6,492 bases of DNA from the NCBI GenBank assembly GCA_015491705.1, contig WFVK01000174.1, positions 1 to 6,492 of the forward strand, read 5' to 3'. The position numbers and the translations under genes were made by a program. The stretch is from Nitrospirota bacterium (lineage in GTDB: Bacteria; Nitrospirota; Thermodesulfovibrionia; UBA6902). The notes under the pieces are model-generated. The model did no database searches and was not told where the DNA came from. It worked only from the letters and a program-made list of their open reading frames with translations. Below, in pieces: positions 4,558-6,492 of the stretch (position 1 is its first letter; the number at the start of each line of letters is the position of its first letter).

Positions 4558-6492
4558 TCAGGCCCCTGATTTTGCAGATGCCCGGTCTTTAAGCGCCTCT
4601 TTTCTGCTGAGACGGATCCTGCCCATTTTATCTATTTCTATGACCTTGACAAGAATCTCTTCCCCTTCCTTTAAAACATCCGTGACCTTTGCGATTCTTT
4701 TCTCGGAAATCTGCGATATGTGAAGCAATCCTTCAGTGCCAGGGAATATTTCCACGAACGCGCCGAAATCAACGATCCTCTTTATCTTGCCCATATAGAG
4801 TTTGCCCACCTCCGCCTCAGCCACTATTCCCTTTACGATATCCATGGCTTTCATGGCGGACGCCTCGTCGATTGATGCAATATTTATGGTGCCTGTATCA
4901 TCAATATCTATCTTGACGCCCGTCTGCTCAACTATGCCCCTGATAACCTTCCCTCCTGTGCCGATAACGTCCCTGATCTTGTCGGGCTTTATCTTCATTG
5001 TGAATATCCTCGGGGCATGTGTGGCGAGATTCTCCCTCGGTCCGGGCAGTATCTCCTTCATCCTGTCGAGTATGTAAAGTCTTCCCTTCTTTGCCTGTTC
5101 AAGTGCGGCGCCCATTATCTCCCTGGTCACCCCGCTTATCTTCACATCCATCTGGAACGCGGTAATGCCCTCCTCTGTGCCGGTCACCTTGAAGTCCATG
5201 TCGCCGAGATGATCCTCGAGACCGAGTATATCGGTAAGAACCACGATCTTTTCACCCTCTTTGATAAGCCCCATTGCAATACCTGCAACCGGGGCCTTGA
5301 CGGGCACACCGGCATCCATAAGGGCAAGCGTGCCACCGCATACCGTGGCCATTGATGACGAACCGTTGGACTCAAGCACATCCGATACTATCCTTATGGT
5401 ATACGGGAACTCCGATTTTGCCGGAAGCACGGCCTTCAGCGCCCTCTCCGCCAGCATACCATGGCCGATCTCCCGCCGGCCGGGGGACCTGAGGGGCTTT
5501 ACCTCCCCCACGCTGAAGGGGGGGAAATTGTAATGAAGCATGAACGCCTTTTTGGATTCCCCCTCAAGCGCGTCTATTCTCTGTTCGTCTTCCGCTGTGC
5601 CGAGTGTAACCGCTGCAAGGCACTGTGTCTCGCCCCTGACAAAGAGAGCCGACCCGTGGGTCCTCGGCAGAATCCCCACATCCGCGCTTATCTTTCTTAT
5701 TTCCTCGGGCCTGCGGCCGTCCACCCTTATACCCTGTTCAAGGATCATGTTCCTTACAAGGTCTTTCTCAAGTTTGTTGAAGACAAAGGCGATATCCTTT
5801 GATATATCCTCTTCCCCGGTGTTCAGCTCCTCTATAACGGCCTTCAGTATTTCATTAAGGGCCTCCTGCCTCCTGAGTTTATCGGGGATAATGATGGCCT
5901 GCCTGATTTTTTCAAGAGACAGGTCCGATACGGCTTTTACGAGCTTTTCATCCACCTGGGGCGGTGTGACCGGGCGCTTGGGCCTGCCTGCCAGGGAGAC
6001 CAGTTTCTTCTGCACCTCAACAACGGTCTTTATCTCCCTGTGAGCGATTTCAAGCGCCTCAAGCAGTAGGGGTTCCTGAATCTCGAGGCCGCCTCCCTCC
6101 ACCATCAGAACCGCTTCCTCGGTGCCGGCCACAACGAGTGTGAAGTCGCATTCCTCCGTCTCCTGAAGGTCGGGGTTTATCACGAACGAGTCACTCAGTA
6201 TGCCGATTCTTACGGCGCCGACCGGTCCGTTGAACGGGATATCGGATATGCTGAGGGCGGCTGACATGCCTATAATCCCGAGGACATCCGATATGTTCTC
6301 CTCTCCAAAGGACAGCACCGAGACGATCCCCTGGGTATCCGAATGAAACCCCTCCGGGAAGAGGGGCCTGACAGGTCTGTCAATCAGGCGGGAGGTGAGG
6401 ACTTCCTTCTCACTGGGCCTTCCTTCCCTTTTAAAGAAACCGCCGGGGATTTTGCCAGCCGCATAGGCCTTTTCCTGGTAGTCGATGGTAAG
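4558..6492 (-). CDS. pnp: Polynucleotide phosphorylase (PNPase), 5' end outside the window
   Basis: A 3'-to-5' phosphorolytic exoribonuclease and RNA-degradosome-type enzyme of the cytoplasm. The open frame covers 644 residues from the window edge to TGA; a full enzyme has about 700, so about 58 residues are missing. Visible residues show the first RNase PH domain with the FFKREGRP RNA/phosphate-contact segment (19-26) and SRLIDRPVRPLFP; an all-helical linker at about 150-250; and the second RNase PH domain starting at IRVDGRRPEEI (255), with THGSALFVRGETQ and the catalytic segment EDHLGDMDFKV, where Asp427, Asp433 and Lys435 correspond to E. coli D486, D492 and K494. A KH domain follows at about 494-556 with GTGG, then an S1 domain at about 562-631 (VGKLYMGKIKRIVDFGAFVE). 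All catalytic residues are intact. A GTG at 6318 lies inside the conserved first domain and is not the start. In many bacteria rpsO precedes pnp; that would lie outside the window. Regulation cannot be seen here. Confidence 0.99.
   Translation of the reverse strand, partial: LTIDYQEKAYAAGKIPGGFFKREGRPSEKEVLTSRLIDRPVRPLFPEGFHSDTQGIVSVLSFGEENISDVLGIIGMSAALSISDIPFNGPVGAVRIGILSDSFVINPDLQETEECDFTLVVAGTEEAVLMVEGGGLEIQEPLLLEALEIAHREIKTVVEVQKKLVSLAGRPKRPVTPPQVDEKLVKAVSDLSLEKIRQAIIIPDKLRRQEALNEILKAVIEELNTGEEDISKDIAFVFNKLEKDLVRNMILEQGIRVDGRRPEEIRKISADVGILPRTHGSALFVRGETQCLAAVTLGTAEDEQRIDALEGESKKAFMLHYNFPPFSVGEVKPLRSPGRREIGHGMLAERALKAVLPAKSEFPYTIRIVSDVLESNGSSSMATVCGGTLALMDAGVPVKAPVAGIAMGLIKEGEKIVVLTDILGLEDHLGDMDFKVTGTEEGITAFQMDVKISGVTREIMGAALEQAKKGRLYILDRMKEILPGPRENLATHAPRIFTMKIKPDKIRDVIGTGGKVIRGIVEQTGVKIDIDDTGTINIASIDEASAMKAMDIVKGIVAEAEVGKLYMGKIKRIVDFGAFVEIFPGTEGLLHISQISEKRIAKVTDVLKEGEEILVKVIEIDKMGRIRLSRKEALKDRASAKSGA

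Noticed and set aside
4547..4560. Perfect palindrome TGATTTATAAATCA overlapping the pnp stop codon
   Set aside because: It is short, AT-rich and at a gene end without a nearby promoter; it could be chance.
5540..6043. Plus-strand open frame inside pnp
   Set aside because: It is fully antisense to the conserved PNPase body and has a low-complexity Ser/Phe-rich translation typical of shadow frames.

Overview
All recognisable genes in this window lie on the minus strand, so transcription runs from right to left. The sequence is about half GC. The set of genes (polynucleotide phosphorylase followed by an M16 peptidase, a DUF2400/TIGR02757 protein, two tiny low-potential ferredoxins, a small cupin and a Fur-family regulator) suggests an anaerobic or facultative Gram-negative bacterium, perhaps Nitrospirota or Desulfobacterota. 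That placement is a guess from gene content and protein style; nothing here settles it.

Layout in the direction of transcription: (1) 6492-4558, pnp, lacking about 58 N-terminal codons beyond the window edge. (2) 4557-4248, a 310-base intergenic stretch with a likely intrinsic terminator just after pnp and then a dense set of nested inverted repeats. (3) 4247-2991, an M16 zinc peptidase, and 31 bases on 2959-2096, a DUF2400 protein; these two are probably co-transcribed. (4) 2019-1819 ferredoxin, 1756-1442 cupin and 1294-1106 a second, paralogous ferredoxin, ended by a strong 13-bp-stem terminator at 1071-1036. (5) A separately promoted Fur-family gene (956-477) preceded by a perfect 19-bp inverted repeat that resembles a Fur box. 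(6) 476-150, a 327-base gap mostly filled by a 224-bp element with long inverted terminal arms. (7) 149-1, the first 49 codons of a gene with a signal peptide that runs out of the window.

Functionally, the right half is RNA decay and protein processing, in an arrangement (pnp followed by an M16 peptidase) also known in other bacteria. The middle is a small iron-sulfur/electron-carrier neighbourhood next to an iron-type regulator. The two ferredoxins share the same eight-cysteine spacing and each has a palindrome centred about 73 bases before its start codon, which suggests common regulation.

No defence system, CRISPR array, transposase or prophage gene was found. The least explained content is in the two long intergenic gaps: they share a related arm (GTTGCATAA plus a GGAGAGCC hairpin) and look like a small non-autonomous repeat family or structured RNA.
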